From Sphagnum compactum (taxonomy: Eukaryota > Bryophyta > Sphagnopsida > Sphagnales): DNA of 64,000 bases. The stretch covers positions 13,906,557 through 13,970,556 of the forward strand of contig OZ234500.1 of assembly GCA_965153455.1 (NCBI GenBank), given 5' to 3'. The position numbers and the translations under genes were made by a program. This document shows, in pieces, positions 38,430 through 49,960 of the stretch; position 1 is the stretch's first letter; each line of letters begins with the position of its first letter. The notes under the pieces were generated by a model. The model worked only from the letters and a program-made list of their open reading frames with translations, ran no database searches and was not told the origin of the DNA.

Positions 38430-38720
38430 GTGATGTAGCTGAAGTGGCAATCATCCGTAAGATGATTTAGCCAGATTTGGCTACAGACTAAATGTGAAAG
38501 TAGAAAAGAAACAGGATCCTTCTATATTCTTGGCCACCTACTCGAACTTATTGTGGTGGTCTGGAAACTCTTTTTATCAAAATCTGGTGAATTTGGGCCA
38601 TTTTTCACATGAAAATCCTTTGTGTAGGTCGAAATCATATTTTTCAGGTCAAAATTTGGCGAAACTTCACCCAAAAAAATTAGCCAGTATACATTAATAT
38701 GGCAATATCCTCCTCAGAAA
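38430..38720 (-). repeat. Dispersed repeat family G, copy B (inverted)
   Basis: Read on the minus strand this matches 48560-48850 in order: the phrases ACCTGAAAAATATGATTTC, ATGGCCCAAATTCACCAGATTT, GAGTAGGTGGCCAAGAATATAGAAGG (compared piecewise), GTAGCCAAATCTGGCTAAAT and GGATGATTGCCACTT. It forms an inverted pair with copy A about 1.5 kb away. The DNA at 38090-38240, next to it, is rich in the phrase TCGCCA or TGGCGA but was not alignable to copy C with confidence. Confidence 0.65.
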
Positions 38721-38844
38721 TACAGTTTTCTGTTGTTTTGAAGTCATTCTTTTCTAAAAGGGGAATTTACAAAAAATATTCTGTTTTCAGATAACTCTTT
38801 CAACTTTTGGCAATATTTTGCAAAAAAAGAAGTTACTACTATAT

Positions 38845-38975
38845 AATATCGGTATGAGCACTGGTATTGAAGAGGTATGATCTGAGGCAATAGCAAGCGT
38901 ATACCAGTACTGGTGTGTTAAGGGGTTTGAGACTTATGCAAGGCAAAAATCAGCCTTGGACCTAATACCAGTAAC
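38845..38975. repeat. ATACCAG repeat family P, short copy
   Basis: Contains GAGCACTGGTATTGAAGAGG, GCGTATACCAGTACTGGTG and AATCAGCCTTGGACCTAATACCAG. The last is the reverse complement of a phrase at 59018-59045 (TTAGGGTCCAAGGCCGATTTT region). It also holds the 17-mer TATGATCTGAGGCAATA shared with 13676-13692. Confidence 0.55.
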
Positions 38976-38979
38976 AGAC

Positions 38980-39540
38980 TGGTCAAAAATGTTTTTAAAC
39001 AGTGCACAATAGATAGTGGTACATTTGGCTTCAATTAACACCAATAAGAGCTCGCTAATTGCACCTTTCACTAGAGAGTTTGCATTCAAATTTCGTTCAC
39101 ACTTTGAAAATATGTGGTGCAATTTGCTCCAACTAAAAACTTGAACTTTGAAGAGGATTTGAACCCCAACTTCCAAAAACGTGGTAGCCAGTGTAACTCA
39201 GGATTGCAAATTCCCCTTGATGAATGGCCAAACAACATTAAACAACACCAAACAACTTTGAGATTTGAGGCATATTTGGTGGGCAAGCTTACAAATGTGA
39301 TATGGGTGAAGAATGGTTTGTTGAATATTTCATGGACAATTCAACCAAGATGTCATTTTGCAAGGTGATCCATAACATGTATGAGTAAAATCTAGAGGCA
39401 CAACAAGTTGTTCAGCCTATTGTGCACACGTTGATGGGGCTTCCATACAACTAGACTCCATTTGAAGAATGTTATCAAAGGTAGCCATAGAAAACATTAG
39501 ATGGACACCCTTAAACCTTTTGTTGTCCATCATAGAGTTT
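38980..39540. other. No recognised gene; one protein-like open frame
   Basis: The plus-strand frame at 39114-39368 (84 codons; segment LQIPLDEWPNNIKQHQTTLR) has a more protein-like composition than its AT-rich neighbours and may be a fragment of a mobile-element ORF, but I do not recognise it. Confidence 0.3.
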
Positions 39541-39544
39541 GGTT

Positions 39545-39835
39545 ATTGATCATTGTGTGACAACCAAAAATTTGGCAATTGAAATTATGGCATCGAAAAA
39601 TTTTATGGCTGCCTAAAAATGTGGCAATTGAAGAGGTGGTAACTGAAAACTATAGTGAACAAAATTGTGGTGATGAAAAAGTTTATGGGGACTAAAAAAA
39701 GTGGCGATTGAAACGTTGGCAATGGTAAAAGTGGTAGCAATCAAAAAATGAAATGACTGAAAGTCTTGATTTTAATGATTGAAAGTTGTTTTAGTCACCA
39801 CAAGGCATATGGCAATCGAAACATGTCCAATTTCA
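39545..39835. repeat. Degenerate minisatellite on GTGGCAATTGAAA
   Basis: Variants of a roughly 18-25 base phrase recur about ten times: TTGGCAATTGAAATTATGG, GTGGCAATTGAAGAGGTGG, GTGGTAACTGAAAAC, GTGGTGATGAAAAAG, GTGGCGATTGAAACG and TTGGCAATGGTAAAAGTGG. Spacing varies, so it is old. The phrase resembles the repeats at 3880-4095, suggesting one family. No coding role is seen. Confidence 0.55.
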
Positions 39836-39839
39836 ATCA

Positions 39840-41800
39840 CCTTTATCCTTGCCTTCGGCAGTCCAATATGGTTTTGACCTAGGTTAACCATATATTGGTG
39901 CAAGGCTGCATCTATGTCTGGATAGATCCTTGGACACTATGACAACCTTAGAATATTTTTTAAATATACACTTTCTGAAAGCTTCTAAAAATTTCCTTTA
40001 TAATTTGTTGTCCATAATAAATATCAACCAAAAACTTGTCATTCAAATTCAAGGTTAGTCATGAATAGTGTATGCCCACTCATTTTTTGCATGTATTAAA
40101 TCCTTGTTGTAATAGTAAGAACTTGCATAACTCCAAGCATTAAAACCTTGCATTTTCAATGGTTAATGTATTTCAACAAATTTCAACTTTGGAACTAAGA
40201 GTTTTTTTGACATTTGCACATGGGTGTAAATCTTGAAATTGATGAAACTTTCAACCCATGGCAAGAGGGCAATCCAACCATCTTGAAATTCTTTTGGTGT
40301 CTTGTATAATGACTTCTTCTTAGGTTTCCCATTGCTAGTGACTCAATAGTTGAATCACACATGATGATGGCCAGGTTATCATCAAACAAAGCAATAGTTG
40401 GTGGTGACTATGAAGAAGACAATGGGCCAACCTCACCTTGATGGGGCAAGGAAAAAGGAAAAAGAAACCTAATTTTTCAGAGAATTGCCACTTGGACGAT
40501 GTAAATAGTTATTAGTGTGTATGGTGCCTTTGGATTATGGACTTTGGATTGTAGCTTGTAACATAAAAATGGCAAAACAACAATGAAAAGTCAAACAACA
40601 ACACAAAGTTGAAAATCTAAACCCTAATTTTTAAATGGAAATTTTAAACCCTAAATTTGTTGTGCAAAGCTTGTAATAGAACAAAAAAGCAACTTAGGAA
40701 AAGGATGGGAAAATCAAAAGCTTTTCATTGAAACCATGAGGGGAAATTTTTTTAAATTCTTAATAACTTATCCCAATGAGTGCACATTTCATAGTAATGA
40801 TGTTTGATGAAACTAAACTAGAAGATAAAAGCCAAAATCCAAGACAAATCTTGTTTTTTCATTCCTAATTTTTGAGTTTTCTTAACATGTTGTAGGAGGG
40901 TGTTTGAGTCTTGACTTCAAGCAATTGAAGAACGTTGGAAACAAAACAAACATCCATGCTTGAGCTTAAAAAAAACTTGAAAGCGCCTTTAGGTTTTGAG
41001 TTGAATAATGCAAAAGTACTTATGAGTATGGATTTTGGAGCTACAACCTTGTAGTGTGCTTGTGTGTAACAAAAAAGTTGGATGGGAACCCACCCAATAA
41101 CAATTTTCAAGATGCTAAATGCAAATCAAATAGTAGTTGTCTCCACCTCCAAACATTTCTTTTGGCAACTTGGTTGCTTGTGATCCCAAGTCAAATCCCA
41201 ATCTCATACACCATATCTCCCCTACTTGCACCTAAGCCTTTCCAAGTTCCAACCTTAAACCATAAGTTCTCAAAATCGATTCAACCACTAAAAACAATGT
41301 TACAATTTGCAAACATAAACAACAATTTTAAGTCCAATTCAACAATTACTAACTTGACCAAACTCTTTGCCAAATTTTTTTTGTTGCATATAGAATCCCT
41401 ATACACATAAAAGTGCTAGCACATTTTTGATATGCCTTATTGCCAAGTGCTAACAAGTTGTTTTCAAAGCATGAAGATGCCATGGCAAAAAACTCCACAA
41501 TGATGGCAACTCTCCCAGCAAACAGGTGACAATTTAAGGGGAAAGTGAGTGATAATGCCTACGTTTAGGGTTTTGAGAGGGTAGTAGGACTTGTTTAGTA
41601 TATTGAAAAATCCATACAGTGCAACATTGGTTAAACTTGTAAAAAATGGAGTTAAAAAATAGTGTCCAACACCCTTGGATTTTGCAAGGTTGTTCATCTC
41701 CCTAGCCAAAATGCACTTAGTGAAGGTTGTTGAAAGGTGGTCACACCTTACGGGTGTCCCCTCCACAATACCCTCCATCAATGGCACATTGTAAAAAAAT
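39840..41800. other. AT-rich DNA, nothing recognised
   Basis: Open frames up to 118 codons (41054-41410 plus) and 107 codons (41464-41787 minus) lack any motif I know. AAACCCTAA-type phrases occur near 40620 and 40650 but do not form an array. Confidence 0.4.
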
Positions 41801-41804
41801 GTTG

Positions 41805-42165
41805 TGTCAAGCCCACTTTACACTAGGAGTCAAGGCCAATTTTCAACCCAAATCCAACATTCCTATTGGTGCAAAAGTTGAAATCAACCCCAAGGGCTTT
41901 ACACTAGGAATCAAGCCTGAAAGAGAAAAAAAAATTCAATTTGCCCCAAGTTACTAATAAATGTTGAACTTTATGGCCGTGTATTGGCCCCAAGGCTGAA
42001 AAAAAGATACCATCAAATTTGGGAGGCCAATTTGCAACCCTTGGGGTCAATGTTCCAAAATTTATTAATATCTTGACATCAATGTGATAGCATTTATTAA
42101 TAACTTGGGGCCAATTTGCAACCCAAAAATGCTTAAAATTGGCCCCAAGGTTTTTTGGCCCTAAT
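41805..42165. repeat. Short repeated phrases around GGCCCCAAG
   Basis: TTACACTAGGAGTCAAGGCC (41819) and TTACACTAGGAATCAAGCC (41901) are near copies. GGCCAATTTGCAACCC occurs at 42030 and 42108, and TTGGCCCCAAGG recurs at 41985 and 42140. The layout looks like decayed tandem duplication. No gene is seen here. Confidence 0.5.
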
Positions 42166-42169
42166 TCTT

Positions 42170-42555
42170 AATGTAAAGCTAGCCTCATATGATATCAACT
42201 TCTCTATATCCTACATCTACATAATTTCATTTGTTGCTCCCATGCCACAAGAAGAGAGAAAATGCATTTTAGTGTTTATGGAGACAACTGCTAGTCAAAA
42301 GAGCTTGGAGATAATGCGAAAATGGGTTCAAACTCAAACTCCAACTATGCCATCTTGTTAACTTAAAAAAAGAAAAAAAATTAGGATTCCCTTTAGGGCC
42401 ATAAAAAAGAACTTGAATCTCCCCTATGCAAACATGAAATAACATGACAAAAAATCCAATAAAAGTTTATTGTTGAAACCATCACACACAAGACAAAATG
42501 GAAGGCCAAAGAAAGCCCAAAAAATGCACAACCCACAAGAACCAAAGAAGTGAGA
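42170..42555. other. Presumed 3-prime flank or tail of the minus-strand LINE
   Basis: AT-rich DNA immediately downstream (on the minus strand) of the LINE reading frame. An AAATTTTTTTT-like tract near 42365-42382 could be a remnant of a tail, but the element end is not definable. Confidence 0.35.
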
Positions 42556-42558
42556 AAA

Positions 42559-45500
42559 CTAATCCCTTTTGAAGTAACAAGTTATTTCACCCACAGCCCC
42601 TCTAATGTCACTTGCATGAAAATCGTGAAATTGAATAGTAATAGGAGGTTTAAAACAAGCATCTCCCGCCAACACAAACTTCTTTTTTATAGTAGAGGTT
42701 AAAACATTGAAGAACAATACTAACATGTTGCATGAAAAACTGAATGCAAAAAATAAGGATAAATGACCTCTCGATTGTTTATCATGGAAAATATAAGCAC
42801 ACTCCTTAATGAAATGATCAATATTACACCCAGGTGTGCCATGCACCTTCATGGCCATTGAAATAAAATGGTGCCTTTCATGAAACCCTTTATATTTGCG
42901 GATCTTAGCAATGGTGTTAAATTTCCAATGAACCTATTAGTCAACTAATGACATTTGTAGTCACCATCTCTCATGTCAAGTTAGTAACCACCACATCGGC
43001 AACAAATACTTGGTTCTCACAAGTCATGTAAAGATTGGTTCATAATGAAACTCCTAATGTAAGGGTGTACCACCATTCTCTCCATATAGTGTGCCCATTT
43101 TCTCAAGCAAGGGCATGCATGACACCTCTGATGGTGTCATGTGTGGTTATCTAGTGACCTTTGAATAAACAATGTGCTAAATGTGTGCCAGATGTGTTTA
43201 AACTATGTCCACACTCACACGTGAGAAGATTAGATGCCGAAAGCTGAATCAAATCGAGACAAAAATGCAATGTTGAGGTGAAAGTATAATGTGCAATGCA
43301 GAATGAATAGATAAAAGGCCTAACAACCAACGATAGCCCTACCCCTTGCTTGAACAAGAGCAAATGCGAGCGGCTCTAAATGTTGAGAAAATGGAGTCAT
43401 CTTCCAAGATAGACCTAAGGGATGAGTCATGATGGATGTCCTTCAAAGGATGCCTAGAGACCTCGGGCATCAAAAATTGCCAAATTCTCAAAAGAAGAGT
43501 GCATTTATCTAGCCATGGGAAAAAGGTTACCTCGAACTGCATGAAGGCATGATTAAAAGAGGTGTGGGCACCCCTCAACTTGAGAACAATTTTCCTGTCA
43601 AAACTCACCAAAAAATACAAGAAAGAAGAAGGAGGTATTGTTTGAGTGAGATAAGAAGGTCAATGAACGATACATGAGGACAAAATGCCAATGCAACCTA
43701 GGTGTTTCCCAAGAGAGGAAGATTACCGATATGCGCCACATCCTGAGATAAAGCATCATCCAAAAAATGTTTAACAAAGTCCTGAAAACCCATTGGCACA
43801 CCCAAAATGTCGTAACCCTAACATCGGGTTCGCAACATAGTGTAAAGTGCAAGAGCCCATGAGGCCAAATGAATATGTTTAGGTGTGAAACACACTCTCA
43901 CAAATGGGGGAGAGTGCAAAATAGGGAGTCCACTGGGGTAAAAACACATTATGATGGACTTATTTAAATGTCACAAAGGTAAAAAAATTTAAGTTAGATA
44001 CATATTATTGATAAAACTCATATGCAAGTTGAGAATTCCAACAAAAATGGACTCAAATAAGTGAAGCTAACTTCTTTCCCCTCCTAATTTTCAAACAATT
44101 ACACCAATAACATTAATATTCAATGAAAGATGGACTTTGTAATATAGGTAATTCCTAGGTCACAGTCCCTAAAAAAAAATGTTATGGACACATTGCTTAT
44201 AAGAAAATTGAAGATTTTTTCCACAAATGTGGGACATGTTATGCTTTCAAGGGTTATGACACTTGAGATTAAAGTTTTTGAAAAAAATGAAGTATATGAT
44301 GGACTTTATAATTGTTTATTATGTGTAATAATAGTCTAATTTTCTCAAAGTCCATCACATATTCAAAATAATTTTTTTCATGACCAAAATTAAATGGAGG
44401 TGTTCAAAAAGGTTGAAACAAGAGCATCATTAACTTGGACATGGAGAAATATGCCAATTTTAATATCGTTGCAAGGTGTTTTTTGTTTTTATCCAGTTTT
44501 CTGTGTTAAAAAATACACTAGAAAATCTCCCAAAATGGATTTTGTAATTGTTGTTTCTGGTCCACCCTAGTGTGCTTTCACTTAATGACTCCCAAGTACA
44601 CTTCCACTTTGGGAATTGCACTTGTGCAGGAGTCCTGAATGTTTAGAGCCTTGGTTGAAAATGCAAATAAACACCAAATTGGGCCCCCAAGATACCATTG
44701 GAAAGGTCTTGAAGTGTAAATGCCTAAAGTGCCCTTGCATTGTCCATTTAAACCTAAAATTCATGAGTTATAATGAAAAGAAAGGTGACCTTTGCTTTGA
44801 GGGGATTTGTGGTCAAGAGTCAAATTTGAGTTTCTTGAGGAGTTTAGGGGCATGTCACAAAATGCATAAGCCATCTATGACCAAAGTGCAACCCTAAAGA
44901 ATATTTATGCATGAAGAAATCTTTGATGGATTCCAAAGCGCAATGACACCTTGACCTTAAGCCCAACTAGGGCTAATTGGGTCGAAAGATGGTCAAAGGC
45001 AAATACAATTTCATTCATAGGGCCCATGATGTTTGTATTGTCCACTAGGGATGGAAATATATAGTTGGGGGTTCACACAATGGTTTTTAGGAATATTCGA
45101 GAATGGGCTAAGGAAAATAAAGGACCTCTTAGGGGTCACCCTGCTTTGTGCCTGAAATTCATTCAATAATGGTGAACCCCTCTTCATGTTGCCCATGTTG
45201 GTAGTAAAGAAAAGAATGAACACCATAAAACAACCTCGTAAAAAGGACAATGTTCGTTAAAGGTCCTTTGACATCTCGAAGCAATGTAAAAATAGTAGTT
45301 TAAAAAAAATGTTATTAAAAACATTTTCGACACTGACTTTCATCACAACCCAACCAAAGTGTAAGTCGAAGAAGGCTTTAATGCCAAAAAGGATAGTTTC
45401 ACAACCTTCAAGGGTCAATACTGCGAATTGATGGAGGGATATGTGTTTTTTGAATCACACCCAAAGCTATAAAACAATGTAATAACTAATAAGATGAATA

Positions 45501-46440
45501 AACGCCTCGCCTATAACAATAGGATGAAGACCTCCAATGTCCTTTGCCATTACCAATAATCTGCTAGCCCCCAACATTAGGGCCACTGACCTAAGGATAT
45601 CACCATGAGCAACAATAATAATAGCCTAGAATAATTCTGAAAACCCCGAGGATGGGTCCTCTAGTATGAAACATCCCAAGAGATGTTCATAAACCATCCT
45701 AGATAGTCCACCCAAAAATAATTAGGGAGCAGTGGCTAAGGCCTGTGCAAACGATGTCCTATCCATGATAAATGTGTGTTTAGGCTGCTAGTAAAAAGTA
45801 AATGGAGGGACATGGTCTAATGGAAGGGGGTGTAGTTAATGCAGAGCTACAATGGTGTCTTATCACGGGCTTAAAAACTTTAACAACACGATTGTATTCT
45901 CCATTTTTATGCAAAATCAAACATTGGTGAAAATGAGTGGTCAAAAAATTGTCCAATGAGTGGTGGGAATGGGGAGCACGTGAGGCACAAGAAGACTAGT
46001 TGCCCACCATAAACCTCTTAAGACGGACAGAACCCTCTCACTAACCTGATTGACCTCCTCGAGTATAGTGTAAACACCAACATGGCAACAAGAAGAGAAA
46101 GAACCATGTTAACTTGTCCACTAGATCTCGAGCAATTTGGTCAAAGGGTAAGTGAAAAGCTTGCTTGATTTCATCCTAGATGGTTTGAGAGATCTTATGA
46201 AACAATTGAGGGCATGTGAAACGAACCTCAAACAACCCCAAAATGAAGGTAGAATGAGCCCGAAACTAACCCCAAGAAGCAAGGGGGATAGAACTAAGGT
46301 GTAGCATAGGAAAGGAAGACACTTGTAAAGACAAAGCAACTTGGCTAGCCTAGGAGACAAGGTTAACATGAGGGTGAACACTTTTGATGTGCCTTGAGAG
46401 GCCACTTGAAGTGTAAAGGCCAGAACAATGGGAACATGGG
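42559..46440 (-). pseudogene. Degenerate non-LTR retrotransposon with C2H2 finger, RT and REL-like tail
   Basis: Read on the minus strand, the order is as follows. A C2H2-type finger (CSHC...RHIKSVH, 46437-46377) has one residue fewer than usual between Cys and His. RT blocks follow: LLGASRLLVMAK and GLHPIVIGEAF near 45.5 kb, motif A reading VSVENVFN (45.33 kb), motif B GTKQGDP (45.14 kb) and motif C LVDNTNIMGPM (45.04 kb). Next come LGVPMGFQDFVKHFLDDAL (43.8 kb), a Cys-His motif (CECGHSLNTSGTHLAHC, 43.2 kb), then QVFVADVVVT and TIAKIRKYKG (42.9 kb), and a last open frame of 99 codons (42858-42559). N-terminal finger, central RT, Cys-His motif and a D...K tail is the layout of R2/R4-type LINEs with a restriction-like endonuclease; the clade is inferred. 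Motif A has lost its Asp and motif C one Asp. Many stops and frameshifts are present, and a solo LTR interrupts RT. Confidence 0.7.
43808..44857. mobile_element. Solo LTR (1,050 bp) inserted in the minus-strand LINE
   Basis: Starts TGTCGTAACCCTAACATC and ends GGGGCATGTCA, so it has the TG...CA ends of an LTR. The 5-bp sequence CAAAA flanks it on both sides (43803-43807 and 44858-44862), a typical LTR-element target duplication. Removing the LTR and one copy of CAAAA makes the minus-strand RT frame continuous: GLCIL from 44.87 kb joins directly to GVPMG from 43.8 kb, as expected for this RT family. It has no internal element ORF. Solo LTRs arise by recombination between the two LTRs of a full element. 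Its orientation is uncertain. Confidence 0.8.
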
Positions 46441-46444
46441 GCAT

Positions 46445-48180
46445 CTCAAACCAATGGAGGATGCAAAAAGGGAGCCATACAAGACAAAGGGCTACACCCA
46501 AAACACTAAGACACAAAAGCCCAAACAAGCCCTAAAAGAAAAACCTTTCTTGCCGTTGTAGGAATGCGTCAGCAATGGCAAGCATGACCATTGTAGGAGC
46601 GCAACAATAATGGCGGGCCCGATGCACCACCCAGACCCTGTTCTCCGTTCATTATATTGAGCCCAAAATATTCCTTTCTGCCCTATTGCCACGAAATCAC
46701 AATGATCGCCACACAAGATTTGACAATCAAATCGTGTGAATCTGAGCTTTAAAACCTCTCAGCCTCAAGAATCTCTCCAAATTATTGATGTATTTTTTCT
46801 TGAATGAGGCCTCCTCACAATAGGTAAGACCTGGGGATATTCCTTTTCCTTCTTGATGCTCTTTTGGAGGTCCTCAAATTGAAGAAGCTTTTATGTGACT
46901 CCTACAATGGTAGCTGCAAACGTGTTGGATAACAAACATGCGGGTAGAAGGAATTTGAATTTTAAAAAAATTAAATTAAAAAAAATGTAAACTACATTTG
47001 TATGTGGTATGTTCTTTCTTTTTTAGTAAGAACTAAAAAAAACTCTATAACTAATCTCAAGTTTCAACACAAGCCAAAATATCATCTTTCAAAAATCCTC
47101 ATATAAAAGCAGACCTATTATTACCTAGGGGCCAAAATCCCTTAAGCTACTATACTCTATAATGGATCTAAACACAATATCCTTGTGTACCAAGGCAACG
47201 ACAACAAAGAAATGGAGAAAGGGACAGTGATTCAATCTTTTTTCAGGTTCTTAGGATCCAACATGACATGGTTTGTTTGTTGACAATGGGAAAATGTAAT
47301 ATTGCTCTATTTCACAATGGGAAAATTAGAATAAAATGTTGAAACATTGCTCCCACAATTTCCCTTGGAGAGCTTCCCCCTTGTTTTGTTAATTCAACTT
47401 TAATTTGACAGAGGTTTAGACTCTTTTCCCTACAGGGAATGCCAAAAAAGTTTCTTGTGAGAGTGTTTATAGGTTTCTACTGCAGAGGTAGGGTTCAATG
47501 ATCAACAGCCTACAGGTATCTTAATTAGATGTTGAATAACACTTGGTTCAACTTGTCAAACTTTTTAACTTTAGCAACGTGTTGGAGGAAATCTATACGA
47601 AAGGTACATCTAATGTGAGATTTGCGCCATTGAGGGAAGGTTGCAACTTGGCAGCAGGACAAGAAGTTCAGAATTTTTGTGAAGACCTTGCCCATTGTTG
47701 CAAACTGTCTCTATGTGGAAAAAGTTTTAAACTCTATCTAAGTCCAGTTTTGTGACATCACTACCAAGATTGATATAGATAAGCTCCATGACGTCTGTGG
47801 GCCAATAATCAGAATCTGAGTTAATTAACGTCGTAGCATCGCATGATCCTATATCACTGTATATTTGACGTCTAACGTATAGAAATTGCTTCATCAATCC
47901 AAGTTGAGTGTCCAAGTTGCCTTGCATGACCCCCAAGATCACTGTAGCTCTGACGTCTAGAACTAGATTGGAACAATGCACGAATGTTAGGAATGTCAAG
48001 AAACATGCCATTTGGACTCTCTCTGTGTGGGAAAAGGGGGGGGAGAGTCTGACCTATCCTAATGAGGGTTCTTTTTTCAAATTCCTCAAGTGAGGATCAA
48101 AACGCTCACTGGTGAGGATCCCCGGCACTAATTATCATTAAATGACGACTGTCCAGAGTGGTCTGTAGATTCTTTCAAAA
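46445..48180. other. Possible 5-prime part of the minus-strand LINE, then unrecognised DNA
   Basis: 46492-46920 has minus-strand open stretches that may be the N-terminal or leader part of the LINE but carry no motif. 46920-47740 is AT-rich and empty. At 47740-47960 the phrase ATCACTGTA...GACGTCTA occurs twice (near 47854 and 47938), a small decayed duplication. Confidence 0.35.
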
Positions 48181-48189
48181 TCCTGCTTT

Positions 48190-48870
48190 GTGCTGGCGAC
48201 CTCCATGAATGGGAGTGTCGCAATGTGACGACTTCTTTTTCCTCAAAATATGGCGAATTTCGCAAAACAAATCTCAAAAATCCTTTGTAGGATTCGCAAC
48301 CCTCTTCAAATAAATAATCCCCCAACCCAAGCAATTAGGATCAGCGGTTTTTATTTGGGAGAAATTTCGCCACTTTTTTGGATCTTTATCATTCGCATTA
48401 TTACTGCACAAAGTGCAAGCAGCAGCAAGAGAAAGTTGGAACATTCAAGGGTTTTTCAACGGATTACTTTTTCGTCCAGACTTGCTTTACATGTGCCCGA
48501 ATATAACCCCCATGCTTCCAAGCATCTTGTTGCCAAAACGAATCTATTCCTCAAATGTCCAACTACTTACAGAGCACCAGTGCTTTTTTTATTGGCAGAA
48601 ATTTTCCAATTTTCTACCTGAAAAATATGATTTCAATCTATGCAAACGAGTTTGCATGAAAAAAATGGCCCAAATCCACCAGATTTCGAAAGTTTTTTTT
48701 CCCAAATCACCAGACTTTTTTTGATAAGTTCCAGTAGGTAGCCAAGAATACAGAAGGACTCTGTTTTCTTTTACTTTATATCTAGTATGTAGCCAAATTT
48801 GGCTAATTTTTTTTCTGGATGATCGCCACTTTGGCTAAATCACAGAATCCTTTAAAAACACTATGCAGAG
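48190..48870 (+). repeat. Dispersed repeat family G, copy C
   Basis: The longest copy of the family. 48560-48850 aligns in order with copy B (38430-38720, inverted) and its second half with copy A (36755-36935). Shared phrases include ACCTGAAAAATATGATTTC, AATGGCCCAAATCCACCAG, CCAGTAGGTAGCCAAGAATACAGAAGGA, TGTAGCCAAATTTGGCTAAT and GATCGCCACTTTGGCTAAAT (compared piecewise). The upstream half (48190-48560) contains TGGCGAATTTCGC and a 123-codon frame without a recognisable domain. The nature of the element is unknown. Confidence 0.6.
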
Positions 48871-48994
48871 CACATTCTTAACTCTTGTACACATATAAGA
48901 GTCAAACATCAGGGAGATCTGCACATATCTCCAAATTATGCACCATTGAGTTACAAACTTTCTTCAACAGTTTTAGGTTTTGAACTTTGTGTTC

Positions 48995-49440
48995 TGCCGG
49001 TTCCACCTTTCAACATTCCACCTGGTACTGGTAATGGATCATTTTTTAAAATTGCAGACCAGTCTGCAATTCGTATGGCAACCTTTTCGAAATTCTCATT
49101 CAATAACTTCTTTCATTTCTTGCAAATCTTGCATTCTGGCTTCATCTTCAAAGGGTACAGAGTGGTACTGGTACTGAATCTTTTTTTAAAAGAGCATACC
49201 AGTCTCGTATTTGTATTGGATCTTTTCAAAATATTAATTTGATAACTTCCTTCATTATGGCTTCATCTTTAAAAGGTATACAGTGGTACTGGTATTGAAT
49301 ATTTTAAAGAAATTGCATACCAGTCTGATTTTCGTGTTGGATTTTGATTAAAAAATTCAGTCGATGATTTCTTTAGTCCTGGAAATTGTGCAGTTTTCCT
49401 TCATCTTCAAAGGGTATAGGGTAGACTGGCCCATCATCGA
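48995..49440 (+). repeat. Tandem array of repeat family P, 122-139-bp units
   Basis: The start phrase GGTACTGGTAATGGATC (49024) recurs as GGTACTGGTACTGAATC (49163) and GGTACTGGTATTGAAT (49285), spacings of about 139 and 122 bp. Each unit also has GC-A-ACCAGTCT, a GTATTGGATCTTTTC-like phrase and a final CTTCATCTTCAAAGGGTA. A fourth partial unit ends near 49435. Related sequence recurs at 58870-59060. Apparent ORFs across it are repeat by-products. Confidence 0.7.
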
Positions 49441-49469
49441 TCACATACCTATGACCAAACACTTATTTA

Positions 49470-49960
49470 TATCTTATCATATGTGTTTCATTTTGAGCGA
49501 TTTAAAATGTTATGGGAGCGCTATCTCAATCTCTAGAAATAATCTTTGAAGTGCAAAGGAAAAGGAGTAATGGAAAAAATAACAAGAAGAAAAATAAGCT
49601 TTCCATCTTACAAAACGAGTTTTTTTTCATTTTTCTTTTCTTTGGACCCCTCTTATTTTCAAACTTCATTACTTTCTTATTTCTTATTCATTTTAAAGGA
49701 TTTAAAGTGTTATAGGAACGTCACTTGAATTTCTACAAATCATTTTTAAACTTTGATAATAACAAAGAAACATACAAGGAATTTTTCAAGTGTTCAGGAA
49801 CTAGCTTTTGTAATGTTTGGTGGTTTGTTTTGTTGAGTTTTTTACCCCTTTTACTTTGGGTGGCTATAACTTTCTCATTTATAATCTATTTTCGACAATT
49901 GTTAGTGTGTCAAATATGCCAGGAGGAGGGGTTCAAGTTTTGTTTGAACTAACATTAGAT
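49470..49960 (+). repeat. Dispersed repeat family R1, copy 2
   Basis: Matches 23262-23560 in order: TTTGGACCCCTCTTATTTTC, TCATTTTAAAGGATTTAAAGTG, TTCAAGTGTTCAGGAACTAG, TACTTTGGGTGGCTATAACTTTCTCATTT and AGGAGGGGTTCAAG (compared piecewise). The TTCATTTT...TTTAAA(A/G)TGTTAT phrase also occurs at 49487 and 49688, so the roughly 190-bp internal tandem structure is present here too. Confidence 0.65.

Noticed and set aside
46121-46528. 135-codon minus-strand frame rich in Leu, Phe and Ser, looking like a membrane protein
   Set aside because: Another minus-strand frame over the same bases contains the C2H2 finger of the LINE remnant. The hydrophobic frame is a shadow of it.
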